Below, piece by piece: positions 1-7,700 of a DNA stretch of 10,170 bases. The stretch's first letter is position 1. Every line of letters begins with the position of its first letter. This DNA is from SKLM01 sp964421785 (GTDB lineage Bacteria; Chloroflexota; Anaerolineae; B4-G1). The stretch is from the NCBI GenBank assembly GCA_964421785.1, contig CAYQZG010000150.1, forward strand, positions 1 to 10,170, written 5' to 3'. The notes under the pieces were generated by a model. That model made no database searches. It was not told the origin of the DNA and saw only the letters and a program-made list of their open reading frames with translations. Both the position numbers and the translations under genes were made by a program.

Positions 1-80
1 TCGGGACGACGGCGCTCCAGTCGGGACGACGGCGCTCCAATCGGGACGACGGCGCTCCAGTCGGGACGACGGCGCTCCAT
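1..80. repeat. 20-bp tandem repeat array, four units, open at left edge
   Basis: Four head-to-tail 20-bp units share an identical 19-bp core (TCGGGACGACGGCGCTCCA); only the 20th base varies (G, A, G, T). The array starts at the first base of the window, so its true length is unknown. It lies 140 bp before the mutase start. Units abut without spacers, so this is not a CRISPR. The GGCGCTCCA end also occurs in the hairpin element at 4599-4621, which suggests a dispersed repeat family that has been locally amplified. Confidence 0.95.
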
Positions 81-207
81 CGGCATCGCCTTTGTCTCAA
101 TGGCTCGACCGGCCTTTGCGCTCAGATCGAAACCGATCCCTAGTGGGGCGAGAAGCGATGGTTGAGGTGGCGGGTGGATACTGAATCGGAGCTGGAAGAT
201 AGATCGT

Positions 208-215
208 AGGAGGTG
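208..215 (+). promoter_or_regulatory. Shine-Dalgarno sequence of the acyl-CoA mutase gene
   Basis: AGGAGGTG lies 5 bases before the ATG at 221. It is nearly a full anti-16S match and fixes the start. No convincing promoter was seen in 81-207. Confidence 0.85.
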
Positions 216-220
216 GAGAG

Positions 221-1912
221 ATGGAAAATGACAGGAAGGAGCTGGAGCAAGCGCGGGAGCGATGGGAGGAGACGACACTCCAGAAGACGCTAAGCCGGTA
301 TCCGGAGCGGGCCGATACCTTCATCACATCCTCGGGCGAGCCCGTGAAGCGGCTATACACACCCCTAGATGTAGGCGCAGCGACATCCAAGGTCGAGGAT
401 GGGTATGAAGAGAGGCTCGGCTTCCCTGGCGAGTACCCTTTTACCCGCGGGGTTCACGCCACGATGCACCGTGGACGGCTCTGGACGATGCGCATGTTCG
501 CCGGTTTCGGTACCGCAGAGGAGACGAATGAGCGCTTCAGATATTTGCTCGATCAGGGCCAGACCGGCCTCTCGGTGGCTTTTGACCTGCCGACGCTGAT
601 GGGCTACGACAGCGATGCCCCTGAAGCCGAGGGAGAGTTTGGGAAGTGCGGTGTGGCCGTATCCTCGCTTCGCGACATGGAGGTGCTCTTCGATGGCATT
701 CCCCTGGATAAGGTGACCACCTCGATGACGATCAACAGCCCGGCGGCTGTGATCTGGGCGATGTATATCGCCGCTGCCGAGAAGCAGGGCGTGCCGATGG
801 AGAAGCTGGGCGGCACCATTCAGAACGACATCCTCAAGGAGTATATTGCGCAGAAGGAGTACGTCTTCCCGCCGGAGCCTTCAATGCGCCTGGTCACGGA
901 CACGATCGAATTTGGGAGCGAAAACCTGCCCCTTTGGAACACCGTCTCTATTTCGGGGTATCACATCCGCGAAGCTGGATCGACGGCGGCGCAGGAACTG
1001 GCTTTCACCCTCGTGGATGGGATGGAGTACGTCCGCTGGGCGCTCGATCGCGGGCTCGACGTGGATGCCTTCGCGCCGCGGCTTTCCTTCTTCTTCAACT
1101 GCCACAACGATTTCTTGGAGGAGATCGCCAAGTTCCGAGCTTCGCGCCGGATCTGGGCGCGAGAGATGCGCCAGACCTTTGGCGCGAAGAACGAGCGCTC
1201 TTGGTGGATGCGCTTTCACACCCAGACGGCGGGCTGCTCGCTCACGGCGCAACAGCCGGAGATCAACATCGTGCGTGTGGCGATTCAGGCGCTGGCGGCG
1301 GTGCTGGGTGGCACTCAGTCGCTGCACACTAACAGCATGGACGAGGCACTGGCGCTTCCCAGCGCGCATGCGGTCACCGTGGCGCTGCGCACGCAACAAA
1401 TCATCGCTCACGAGAGCGGCGTCGCCAACACGGTAGATCCACTGGGAGGCTCCTATGCTGTGGAGGCGCTCACCGATCGAATCGAGGCGCAGGTGTATGA
1501 CTACTTCGAGAGGGTTGATGCGCTGGGCGGCGTGATCCCTGCCATTGAGCGGGGCTTCTTTCAGCAGGAGATCGCCGACGCGGCTTACCGCTACCAGCGG
1601 GAGATCGATGAGGGGAAGCGGACAGTCGTTGGGGTCAACGCATACGAAGAGGAACAACCTCCCCAGATTCCAATCTTGCGGATGGACCCCGAGGGATACG
1701 AGAGGCAGTCCGCTCGGCTGAAGAGCGTGCGCCGAGAGCGGGACAACGGCGCGGTGGGGCAGGCATTGGACCGTCTTCGCATTGCGGCCAACGGCACCGA
1801 GAACACGATGCCGTACATTCTAGACGCTGTGCGCGCCTACGCCACGCTACAGGAGATTATGGACGTCTTCCGCGATGTCTTCAAGCTCTACCGGGAGCCA
1901 ATGATCATCTAG
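221..1912 (+). CDS. B12-dependent acyl-CoA mutase large subunit, isobutyryl-CoA mutase-like
   Basis: The 563-residue protein is the substrate-binding TIM-barrel subunit of the methylmalonyl-CoA mutase family, which rearranges acyl-CoA carbon skeletons with adenosylcobalamin. It ends with KLYREPMII, as in families where the B12-binding domain is a separate polypeptide; no such gene is in the window. Landmarks are FPGEYPFTRG (68-77), GLSVAFDLPT (116-125), TIQNDILKEY (199-208), SISGYH (243-248), FHTQTAG (332-338) and GGTQSLHTNS (363-372). In Propionibacterium MutB numbering the catalytic His244 is kept (H248), as are Gln197 (Q201) and Arg82 (R86). The specificity pair Tyr89/Arg207 is F93/Q211, the pair reported for isobutyryl-CoA mutase, and Ala116 is kept (A120), unlike 2-hydroxyisobutyryl-CoA mutase. 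Tyr75 is H79. Methylmalonyl-CoA, isobutyryl-CoA or another short branched acyl-CoA remain possible substrates. Residues 52-57 look like an insertion. The family is certain; the substrate is inferred. Confidence 0.93.
   Translation: MENDRKELEQARERWEETTLQKTLSRYPERADTFITSSGEPVKRLYTPLDVGAATSKVEDGYEERLGFPGEYPFTRGVHATMHRGRLWTMRMFAGFGTAEETNERFRYLLDQGQTGLSVAFDLPTLMGYDSDAPEAEGEFGKCGVAVSSLRDMEVLFDGIPLDKVTTSMTINSPAAVIWAMYIAAAEKQGVPMEKLGGTIQNDILKEYIAQKEYVFPPEPSMRLVTDTIEFGSENLPLWNTVSISGYHIREAGSTAAQELAFTLVDGMEYVRWALDRGLDVDAFAPRLSFFFNCHNDFLEEIAKFRASRRIWAREMRQTFGAKNERSWWMRFHTQTAGCSLTAQQPEINIVRVAIQALAAVLGGTQSLHTNSMDEALALPSAHAVTVALRTQQIIAHESGVANTVDPLGGSYAVEALTDRIEAQVYDYFERVDALGGVIPAIERGFFQQEIADAAYRYQREIDEGKRTVVGVNAYEEEQPPQIPILRMDPEGYERQSARLKSVRRERDNGAVGQALDRLRIAANGTENTMPYILDAVRAYATLQEIMDVFRDVFKLYREPMII
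364..387 (+). repeat. Copy of a dispersed repeat inside the mutase coding sequence
   Basis: These 24 bases match 1959-1982, in the intergenic region behind the gene, at 22 positions. They share the core of AGATGTAAGCGCAGCG apart from one base. In frame they encode the end of P48, L49, D50, V51, GAAT and the start of S56, where family members recalled from memory have about six residues fewer. Confidence 0.6.
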
Positions 1913-1984
1913 CCGCCTTGTAGGTGCGACTACATCGACCCGCTTTGGGATGCCGTCGCCTAGATGTAAGCGCAGCGACCTCGT
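1913..1984. other. Convergent intergenic region between mutase and pfkA
   Basis: The 72-bp gap lies between two convergent stop codons. It contains TGTAG and CTACA arms around a 6-base loop (1918-1933) and GTCGC (1955-1959) facing GCGAC (1975-1979), plus the dispersed repeat at 1959-1982. Neither hairpin has a stem longer than 5 bp or a T tract, so no intrinsic terminator can be called. Confidence 0.6.
1959..1982. repeat. Dispersed repeat copy containing AGATGTAAGCGCAGCG
   Basis: The core AGATGTAAGCGCAGCG (1962-1977) recurs exactly at 3086-3101, and the full 24 bases recur with two mismatches at 364-387 inside the mutase gene. Here the element lies in noncoding sequence, which suggests it is not conserved for protein reasons. 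Confidence 0.75.
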
Positions 1985-2956
1985 TTATTGGTCCATAATC
2001 GTTGACAGCTCGTATAGATCCTTGTCGAGCTCCTTCTGATAGGCCACGGCTTCCTCCAGAGGTGTGAGATGGAAGTCGCTATCGAGCCAGCCGATCATGT
2101 GGCCGGAGTTGCCGTTGATCAGTTGCTCGACGGCCTTGGCCCCCAGCCGGGTGGCTAGAATGCGGTCGAATGCACTCGGCGAACCGCCTCGTTGAACGTG
2201 GCCCAGCCGGGTGACGCGGACCGAGAATCCCAGCTCCTCCTTCCGTTCGCGCAATCTTCTAGCTATGTGCTCCGTGCCCGGTTTCCACCCTTCGGCCACG
2301 ACGATGATGGCGTGCGCCTTGCCGCGGATGTAGGAGTTCTCGACCGTCCGGGCGACCTCCTCCAGCGTGGTCTCTATCTCTGGACAGAGCACCAACTCGG
2401 CTCCGCCGGCCAGCCCACTTGCCAGCGCTAGATAGCCTGAGTTTCGGCCCATCGTCTCGATCAGGAAGGCGCGGTTGTGGGAGGATGCCGTGTCCTTGAT
2501 CTTGTCGATGGCGCTAAGGATGGTGTTCAGAGCCGTGTCGACGCCGATGGAGATATCAGTGCCGTTGATGTCGTTGTCGATGGTGCTGGGAATGCCTATG
2601 GTGGGGAAATCCAAACGGTGAAGCTCCAGGGCACCGGTCAGAGAGCCATTGCCTCCGATGACGACTAAGCCGTCGATGTCGAAGCGATTGAGAGTCCGCA
2701 ATGCCCTTCGTCGCCCCTGGGGCTCCATGAATTCGGGAGCCCGCGCGGTGCCCAAGATGGTGCCCCCGCGACCGAGAATTCCCCCTACCGATCTGGCATC
2801 CATCTCGTCGATCTCTCCTCCAATCAGGCCAGCGTAGCCGCGATAGATGCCCATAATCTTCAGGCCCTGGTGGAGCCCCATGCGCACCACAGCGCGGATG
2901 CAGGGGTTGAGGCCCGGATTGTCTCCGCCACTGGTGAGAACGCCTATTCGATCCAT
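1985..2956 (-). CDS. pfkA: ATP-type 6-phosphofructokinase
   Basis: The 323-residue protein phosphorylates fructose 6-phosphate to fructose 1,6-bisphosphate, the committed step of glycolysis, in the cytoplasm; length and numbering match the E. coli enzyme closely. Visible are GGDNPGLN (10-17), R72, GGNGS (101-105), STIDNDINGTD (124-134) with catalytic base D127, R162, MGR (169-171) and GHVQRGGSP (252-260). Gly at 104 marks an ATP enzyme; PPi enzymes have Asp there and Lys at 124. Two deviations stand out: position 103, normally a Mg-ATP ligand Asp, is Asn, and position 124, normally Gly, is Ser. Effector-site residues known from the E. coli and Bacillus enzymes are kept (R21, R25, G185, E187, R211, K213, H215), so control by PEP and ADP is likely. 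The ATG is set by AGGAGG 5 bases upstream. It is the last gene of the dnaE-pfp-pfkA series. Confidence 0.94.
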   Translation of the reverse strand: MDRIGVLTSGGDNPGLNPCIRAVVRMGLHQGLKIMGIYRGYAGLIGGEIDEMDARSVGGILGRGGTILGTARAPEFMEPQGRRRALRTLNRFDIDGLVVIGGNGSLTGALELHRLDFPTIGIPSTIDNDINGTDISIGVDTALNTILSAIDKIKDTASSHNRAFLIETMGRNSGYLALASGLAGGAELVLCPEIETTLEEVARTVENSYIRGKAHAIIVVAEGWKPGTEHIARRLRERKEELGFSVRVTRLGHVQRGGSPSAFDRILATRLGAKAVEQLINGNSGHMIGWLDSDFHLTPLEEAVAYQKELDKDLYELSTIMDQ

Positions 2957-2974
2957 TGTCGCCTCCTACATCAG

Positions 2975-2990
2975 AAGGACTGAAGTCCTT
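2975..2990. repeat. Short inverted repeat AAGGACT-GA-AGTCCTT
   Basis: Two perfect 7-bp arms (2975-2981 and 2984-2990) are separated by 2 bases, 8 bases before the pfkA ribosome binding site as read on the minus strand. It is too tight for a stable hairpin loop with all pairs closed. It could be an operator or a dispersed palindromic element; I recall similar sequences between genes of Chloroflexota, but cannot confirm this here. Confidence 0.6.
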
Positions 2991-3085
2991 ACTACGTGAT
3001 TCTCTGTGAGATAACGTGTCCGGTTCGTCCGCTTACCCGAAGGCGTTTGGCTTCAGGTAGGTTACGTGTCATAACGATTCACCTC

Positions 3086-3119
3086 AGATGTAAGCGCAGC
3101 GGCGTACGAGCGCAGCGGC
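3086..3119. repeat. Dispersed repeat copy with a partial tandem duplication
   Basis: AGATGTAAGCGCAGCG (3086-3101) is identical to 1962-1977. It runs directly into a second, diverged unit in which GAGCGCAGCGGC (3108-3119) repeats AAGCGCAGCGGC (3092-3103). This is the third site of the same repeat family in the window. Confidence 0.7.
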
Positions 3120-3212
3120 GTGCACCTGCCCGCAAGGGGCTCGTTTCGCGCCATCTGGCTGGAGCATGGATGACCATAGGGTGAGTTGTTGCCATCTGTC
3201 TGTAAGAATACG

Positions 3213-4532
3213 TTAGAAAGGACGCGGCTCAAGGCCAAGGAGATATCCGAATTGAGCTTTGAACTCGTCAAAGGACAGCTTGGTGTTTTCTGCCATCCGC
3301 GTGAGAAGCTCATCATTTTCGGCATCTTCCGGCTTCAGGCGGATCATAAGCTTGTAAGCTGAGCGATAGATGAAGGAGTCGAGATTGACCTTTCTTACTT
3401 CCGTGCGCCCGGTCTCTGGATCCACCATCTCGCTGAAGGGCATAGGCACCACGCGCGTTCCCTGCACCGTTACTGTCGCGTTGGTGCCCCCTTCCAACAG
3501 GAAGGCCGCTGCTGCCTCGCCGAGGCTGCGTGTGTAGTCGATGTCGAAGGCGATAGGATCCTTGCAGCGGAGCTCGTAGCCGAGATCCTTGCTGGTGATG
3601 CGCGTTGAGATACCCAGTTTCTCCAGCTCGCTGTCCAGCTCATGTTTCAGGATGTCGGAGAAGTTGATCTCGGAGAGATGGACATTGCCAAAAGCGTCGC
3701 GTTCCACGTAGTCGAGTTCTCGCAGGTCCTGGTGGGACATATGTTCCATGACCCCCTCTGAGACGAGGGCCACGCCATAGGGTTTGTTGTCGGCCATTCG
3801 TTTGAGGATGGACGTGACGAGAATATCGACGACCTCCTGCATACGGATCGTACGCCCCTCCCACTCTTCGGGGATGAGGGTGAGCGTCGCACCCGAGCTT
3901 TTCCCGATGCCCAGGGCCAAGTGACCGGTCTTGCGGCCCATTGTCACCACCACGAACCAGCGGAACCCGGTCAGGGCTTCCTCCATCAGGCTCATAGTGA
4001 TCTGCGTGCCGGTTTCGCGTGCTGTTTCGTAGCCGAAGGTGTTGATTTCCTCGGGGAGAGGTAGGTCGTTGTCGATGGTCTTCGGGGCGTGCGCGACATG
4101 AATGTCCACGCCCATATGTTCCTGAGCATAGCGCGCCACGCGGTAGGCGGCGTATGCTGTGTCATCGCCACCGATGACCAGGAGATAGCCGACGCCGGCG
4201 TCCATGAGCACCTCGCCACACAGTCTTAACAGGTCCTCCTCCTGCGTAGGATTGGACCGCGACGTGCGCAGGATGGACCCGCCTTTGAGGTAGATGCGGC
4301 TCACGTCATCAATGCTGAGTTGTGTGGCGACCAGTTCTCCCTCCATCAGATGCTTGAATCCATCATAGAAGCCGATAACGTCATGGCCACGCGTACGAGC
4401 CTCGATGGTGGCTGAATGAATCACGCCGTTGATCCCGGGAGCCGGGCCGCCGCTGACGATGATTCCGAGTTTCTTCTTAGGGGTGTCGTTTACCCCTTGG
4501 ATGTCTTTCTTCCTTTGCGGCTTGGTGGTCAT
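3213..4532 (-). CDS. pfp: Pyrophosphate-dependent 6-phosphofructokinase
   Basis: The 439-residue protein belongs to the phosphofructokinase family but carries the two residues that define PPi use: GGDDT (121-125), with Asp where ATP enzymes have Gly104, and PKTIDNDL (150-157), with Lys where they have Gly124. Other landmarks are SGGPAPGIN (27-35), the catalytic TIDND, and TMGRKTGHLAL (197-207). It should interconvert fructose 6-phosphate and fructose 1,6-bisphosphate reversibly with PPi, serving both glycolysis and gluconeogenesis. Family members of this type usually lack classical allosteric control. The frame stays open upstream to an ATG at 4622, but the ATG at 4532 is chosen because AAGGAGG lies 5 bases before it and the extra 30 codons run over a dispersed hairpin repeat. 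It lies 199 bp after dnaE and 256 bp before pfkA. That it is an active PPi enzyme is inferred from motifs. Confidence 0.93.
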   Translation of the reverse strand: MTTKPQRKKDIQGVNDTPKKKLGIIVSGGPAPGINGVIHSATIEARTRGHDVIGFYDGFKHLMEGELVATQLSIDDVSRIYLKGGSILRTSRSNPTQEEDLLRLCGEVLMDAGVGYLLVIGGDDTAYAAYRVARYAQEHMGVDIHVAHAPKTIDNDLPLPEEINTFGYETARETGTQITMSLMEEALTGFRWFVVVTMGRKTGHLALGIGKSSGATLTLIPEEWEGRTIRMQEVVDILVTSILKRMADNKPYGVALVSEGVMEHMSHQDLRELDYVERDAFGNVHLSEINFSDILKHELDSELEKLGISTRITSKDLGYELRCKDPIAFDIDYTRSLGEAAAAFLLEGGTNATVTVQGTRVVPMPFSEMVDPETGRTEVRKVNLDSFIYRSAYKLMIRLKPEDAENDELLTRMAENTKLSFDEFKAQFGYLLGLEPRPF

Positions 4533-4537
4533 GGTCT

Positions 4538-4544
4538 CCTCCTT
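4538..4544 (-). promoter_or_regulatory. Shine-Dalgarno sequence that sets the pfp start
   Basis: AAGGAGG on the minus strand, 5 bases before the ATG at 4532. The upstream in-frame ATG at 4622 has no comparable site. The same 5-base spacing is used by pfkA and the mutase. Confidence 0.85.
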
Positions 4545-4589
4545 ATGGATTGCTCGTGAGGTACCGGGCATTTGCTTCCAGTCTCCCGA

Positions 4590-4595
4590 TGTCAA
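4590..4595 (-). promoter_or_regulatory. Candidate -35 box upstream of pfp
   Basis: A perfect TTGACA lies on the minus strand 58 bases before the pfp start. No good TATAAT-like box follows at 16-18 bases, so the promoter is only a possibility. Confidence 0.25.
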
Positions 4596-4598
4596 GTA

Positions 4599-4621
4599 GC
4601 CAGCAGGATGCTGGCGCTCCA
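4599..4621. repeat. Hairpin repeat element with GGCGCTCCA flank
   Basis: GCCAGCA (4599-4605) and TGCTGGC (4609-4615) form a perfect 7-bp stem around GGA, followed by GCTCCA. The last 19 bases match the 20-bp unit at the left edge of the window at 14 positions, including the whole GGCGCTCCA end. It lies between dnaE and pfp; there is no T tract, so it is better read as a dispersed repeat than a terminator. Confidence 0.65.
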
Positions 4622-4650
4622 CCTTGTTGGATGATCTAGTGCGGGTGTCG

Positions 4651-4663
4651 GGCGGATGCCGCC
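4651..4663. repeat. Small inverted repeat downstream of dnaE
   Basis: GGCGG and CCGCC pair around ATG, about 70 bases after the dnaE stop. The stem is only 5 bp and no T run follows on the minus strand, so a terminator role is weakly supported. The shape resembles the hairpin at 4599-4615. Confidence 0.35.
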
Positions 4664-4731
4664 TATGCGCTTACGACGGTCACCGAGTCGACGCGGTCAC
4701 GCTTGAGGGCTGCTTCCATATACTTGCTCCC

Positions 4732-7700
4732 TCACACGTTCTCCTCTACCCGCAATCCTTGTTTCCCGACGAGTGCTTCAAGATGTTGGCGTAACTCGGG
4801 ACAGCATGAGGTGGATTGATTTGGAAATCGGAGTTCTAAACCACCCCCGGAGCCGTCGGCCAGATGGATGATAAATCGATCTTGGCCCTCGGGCGTTGAA
4901 CGCCCGTAGCCGACCAGAAGGTCATAGATCTCACGTAATTTCCTTTTGTCTTGGGTCTGCTCGTTTGTGCGTACAAATGTGACGCGAACCGTTCGGGGTC
5001 TGCTTGCCGACGGCTGTGGGGAGTGGGATGAGCCTCGCGACGCCGCCCGTGGCTCGACCGGCGATTCCTGAGGCGGCCTCGACGGCGGAGCCTCCCCGAC
5101 CTGCGAGGTGCCCGAGACCTCCTTGCCTCCTGCCTCTTGCCTCTTGCCTCCTGCCTCTTGCCTCTTGCCTCCCGCCTCTTGCCTCCTGCCTCCTGCCTGC
5201 TTGCGCATAGCGGATGTGATATCTTGGGGGTGCTTGACCCAGCTACAGAGCAGGCTGGGCTCGTCACGTCGGCTCGCATCGACCTTGCCATTGACGACTA
5301 CGATCTGCTCTGGCTGCCACACGTTCTTGGTCTCGTTCCAGACGCTGGGAAAGACGACCACGTCACAACTGCCTTGCATATCCTCGAGCGTCACAAAGGC
5401 CATCTCGTTGCCCTTCTTGGTGATGTGGCGGTAGATCCGTTGTACCATCCCGGCGACGGTCACCTGTTGCCCGCTTCTCTCCTCTCCCAGTGTGCCCACG
5501 GAACCTGAGAGAAGGTCGTCCAGACGATTCATCACCCGCGTGAGAGGGTGTTCGGAGACATAGATGCCGACCAGATCTCTCTCCCAGGCGAGAATCTCCT
5601 TTCTTGGGATGTCGGGCACCTGGTCGGCCGGGGGCAGGATCGTCTCATCGGCGGCGAGATGCACCCCGGTGGTGTCGCCGAACATGCTCAGCTGGCCTGC
5701 GTCCTGAGCTTGATGGTAGCTGGCACTCAGCCCGATGATGCGGTCGATGATAGGGAGCAGCTGCGCGCGCTTCCCGAAGGACTGCAGCGTGCCGACTTGG
5801 GTCAGGCTCTCCAGGGCCCGCCGATTGACTTGCCGCAAGTCGACGCGGTGGCAGAAATCGTCCAGATTCTTGAAAGGCCCCCCGCTCTGGCGGGCCTTGA
5901 GAATAGCCTCGACGGGGCCCTCCCCCACGTTCTTCACCGCCCCCATGCCGAAGCGGATCGCGGGCGAGCCATCGTTCTTTTCCCCTTCCTCAATGGTGAA
6001 CCCTAGGCCGGAGATATTGACGTCAGGGGGAAGCACCTCGATACCCATGCGCCTACATTCATCGATGAAGCGGCTCACCTTGTCGGTGTTGTTCCGCTCG
6101 ACAGTCAGTAGGGCGGTCATATACTCGACCGGATACCTGGCTTTGAGGTAGGCGGTCTGGCACGTGAGGACGGCGTAGTCGGCGGCGTGGCTCTTGTTGA
6201 AGCCATAGCGGGCGAAATACTCGATGTCATCAAAGATGGCCTCAGCCGTCTCCCGAGGCACACCGGAGCGCTCTATCGCCCCCTCGATGAACGTGGCGCG
6301 GTGCTTGAGCAGGGCTTTCTTCTTCTTCTTGCCCACGGCCCTGCGGACGAGATCGGCCTCGCCAGCCGTGTACCCTGCGATGTCCGTCAGGATGCGGATA
6401 ATCTGCTCCTGGTAGACAATGATGCCGAACGTCTCGTCGAGGATCGGCTCCAGGCTTGGGTGCCGGTATTCCACCGCTTTCTTGCCGTGCAAGCGGTCGA
6501 TGTAGTCATCGATGTACTCCATCGGGCCGGGTCGGTAGAGGCTGATGGCCGCGATGACGTGCTCGAACTTCCTGGGCTGCATCTTCATCAGCGTTCGCCG
6601 CATACCCTGTCCCTCGACCTGGAAGACGCCCATCACGTCGCCTTGAGAGAGATGGTCGTAGATGATGGGGTCGTCTCGGGGGATGCTGAGCAGGTCCAGA
6701 TCCACGCCGTGTCGTTCTTCGATCAGTTCACAAGCGACGCGCATCACGGTGAGGGTGGCAAGGCCCAGAAAGTCGACCTTGAGCAACCCCAATGCCTCCG
6801 CTTCCGACATAGTATACTGCGTTACGGTCCCAATCTGGTCGTCACTGCTGCCGCTCGTGGGGCGTCGTAGTGGTGTATAGTTGACCAGAGGTTTGTCGGA
6901 TACGATGACGCCCGCGGCGTGGGTGCTGGCGTGACGAATATTGCCCTCCACCCCCCGTGCAGTGTCGATTAGTCTCTGGATGTGCTCCTGCTCCCGGTAT
7001 TGGCTTCGCAGATCTGGAACGTCCTGAAGCGCCTGATCGAGCTTCACGCCAGGGCCGCCCGGCACCAGCCGGGCGACGCGATCCACCTCTGAAAGGGGGT
7101 AGTCGAGCGCTCGCCCGGCGTCACGAATGGCGGCCTTGGCTCCCATGGTCCCAAAGGTGATGATCTGTGCCACCTGTTCCTGTCCGTACTTGTCTATGGT
7201 GTAACGGATCAGATGGTTGCGCTGGTCATCGGGGTAGTCGAGATCGATGTCCGGCATCGTCACGCGGCCCTCATTCAGGAAGCGCTCGAAGATCAGATTC
7301 TGGTGTAGGGGCTCCAGGTTGGTGACGTAGAGGCTGTAGGCGACGATGGAGCTGGCGCCCGAGCCGCGCACGTTCCACCAGATATTCTGTTCGCGGGAGA
7401 AGCGGCAGAGATCCCAGACGATGAGAAAATAGGTGTCGAAGCCCATGCGATGGATCACGTCGAGTTCGTAGTCGAGCCTCTCCTGGATCCTTGGCGTGAT
7501 CTGATCGTAGCGCTCCCGCAGACCCTCTTGGCATAGGTGCCGCAGGTAGGACTGCGCGTCGTGGCCTTCTGGGACCTCGAAGACGGGCAGGTGGTAGTTG
7601 CCGAACGTCAGCTGGACGTTACAACGCTCCGCGATCTCCAAGGTGTTCTCGATAGCCTGCGGTGCCAGAGGAAAGAGTGTGGCCATCTCATCAACGCTTT

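Larger units (their letters stand above)
2957..3212. other. Intergenic region between pfp and pfkA with repeat elements
   Basis: The 256-bp gap contains the pfkA ribosome binding site (AGGAGG, 2962-2967), an AAGGACT inverted repeat (2975-2990) and two copies of a GCGCAGCGGCGT-type repeat (3086-3119). No clear sigma-70 promoter or terminator was found on the minus strand, so whether pfkA is co-transcribed with pfp cannot be decided. Confidence 0.6.

Noticed and set aside
1..80. CRISPR array
   Set aside because: Units are directly adjacent with no unique spacers.
176..182. GGATACT as a -10 box for the mutase
   Set aside because: Only 4 of 6 bases match TATAAT and no -35 box is found at a suitable distance.
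97..390. 97-codon minus-strand open frame over the mutase start
   Set aside because: It overlaps the well-supported mutase start and ribosome binding site, and its serine/proline-rich composition has no family resemblance.
881..1657. 258-codon minus-strand open frame antisense to the mutase
   Set aside because: It mirrors a conserved coding sequence in high-GC DNA, has no ribosome binding site and an arginine/histidine/leucine-rich shadow composition.
4533..4622. Upstream extension of pfp to the ATG at 4622
   Set aside because: The extra 30 codons cover a hairpin repeat and lack a ribosome binding site, while the ATG at 4532 has AAGGAGG at the right distance.
6187..6870. 227-codon plus-strand open frame inside dnaE
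   Set aside because: It is antisense to the palm and fingers of DnaE, whose motifs are intact; no start signal or known motif.
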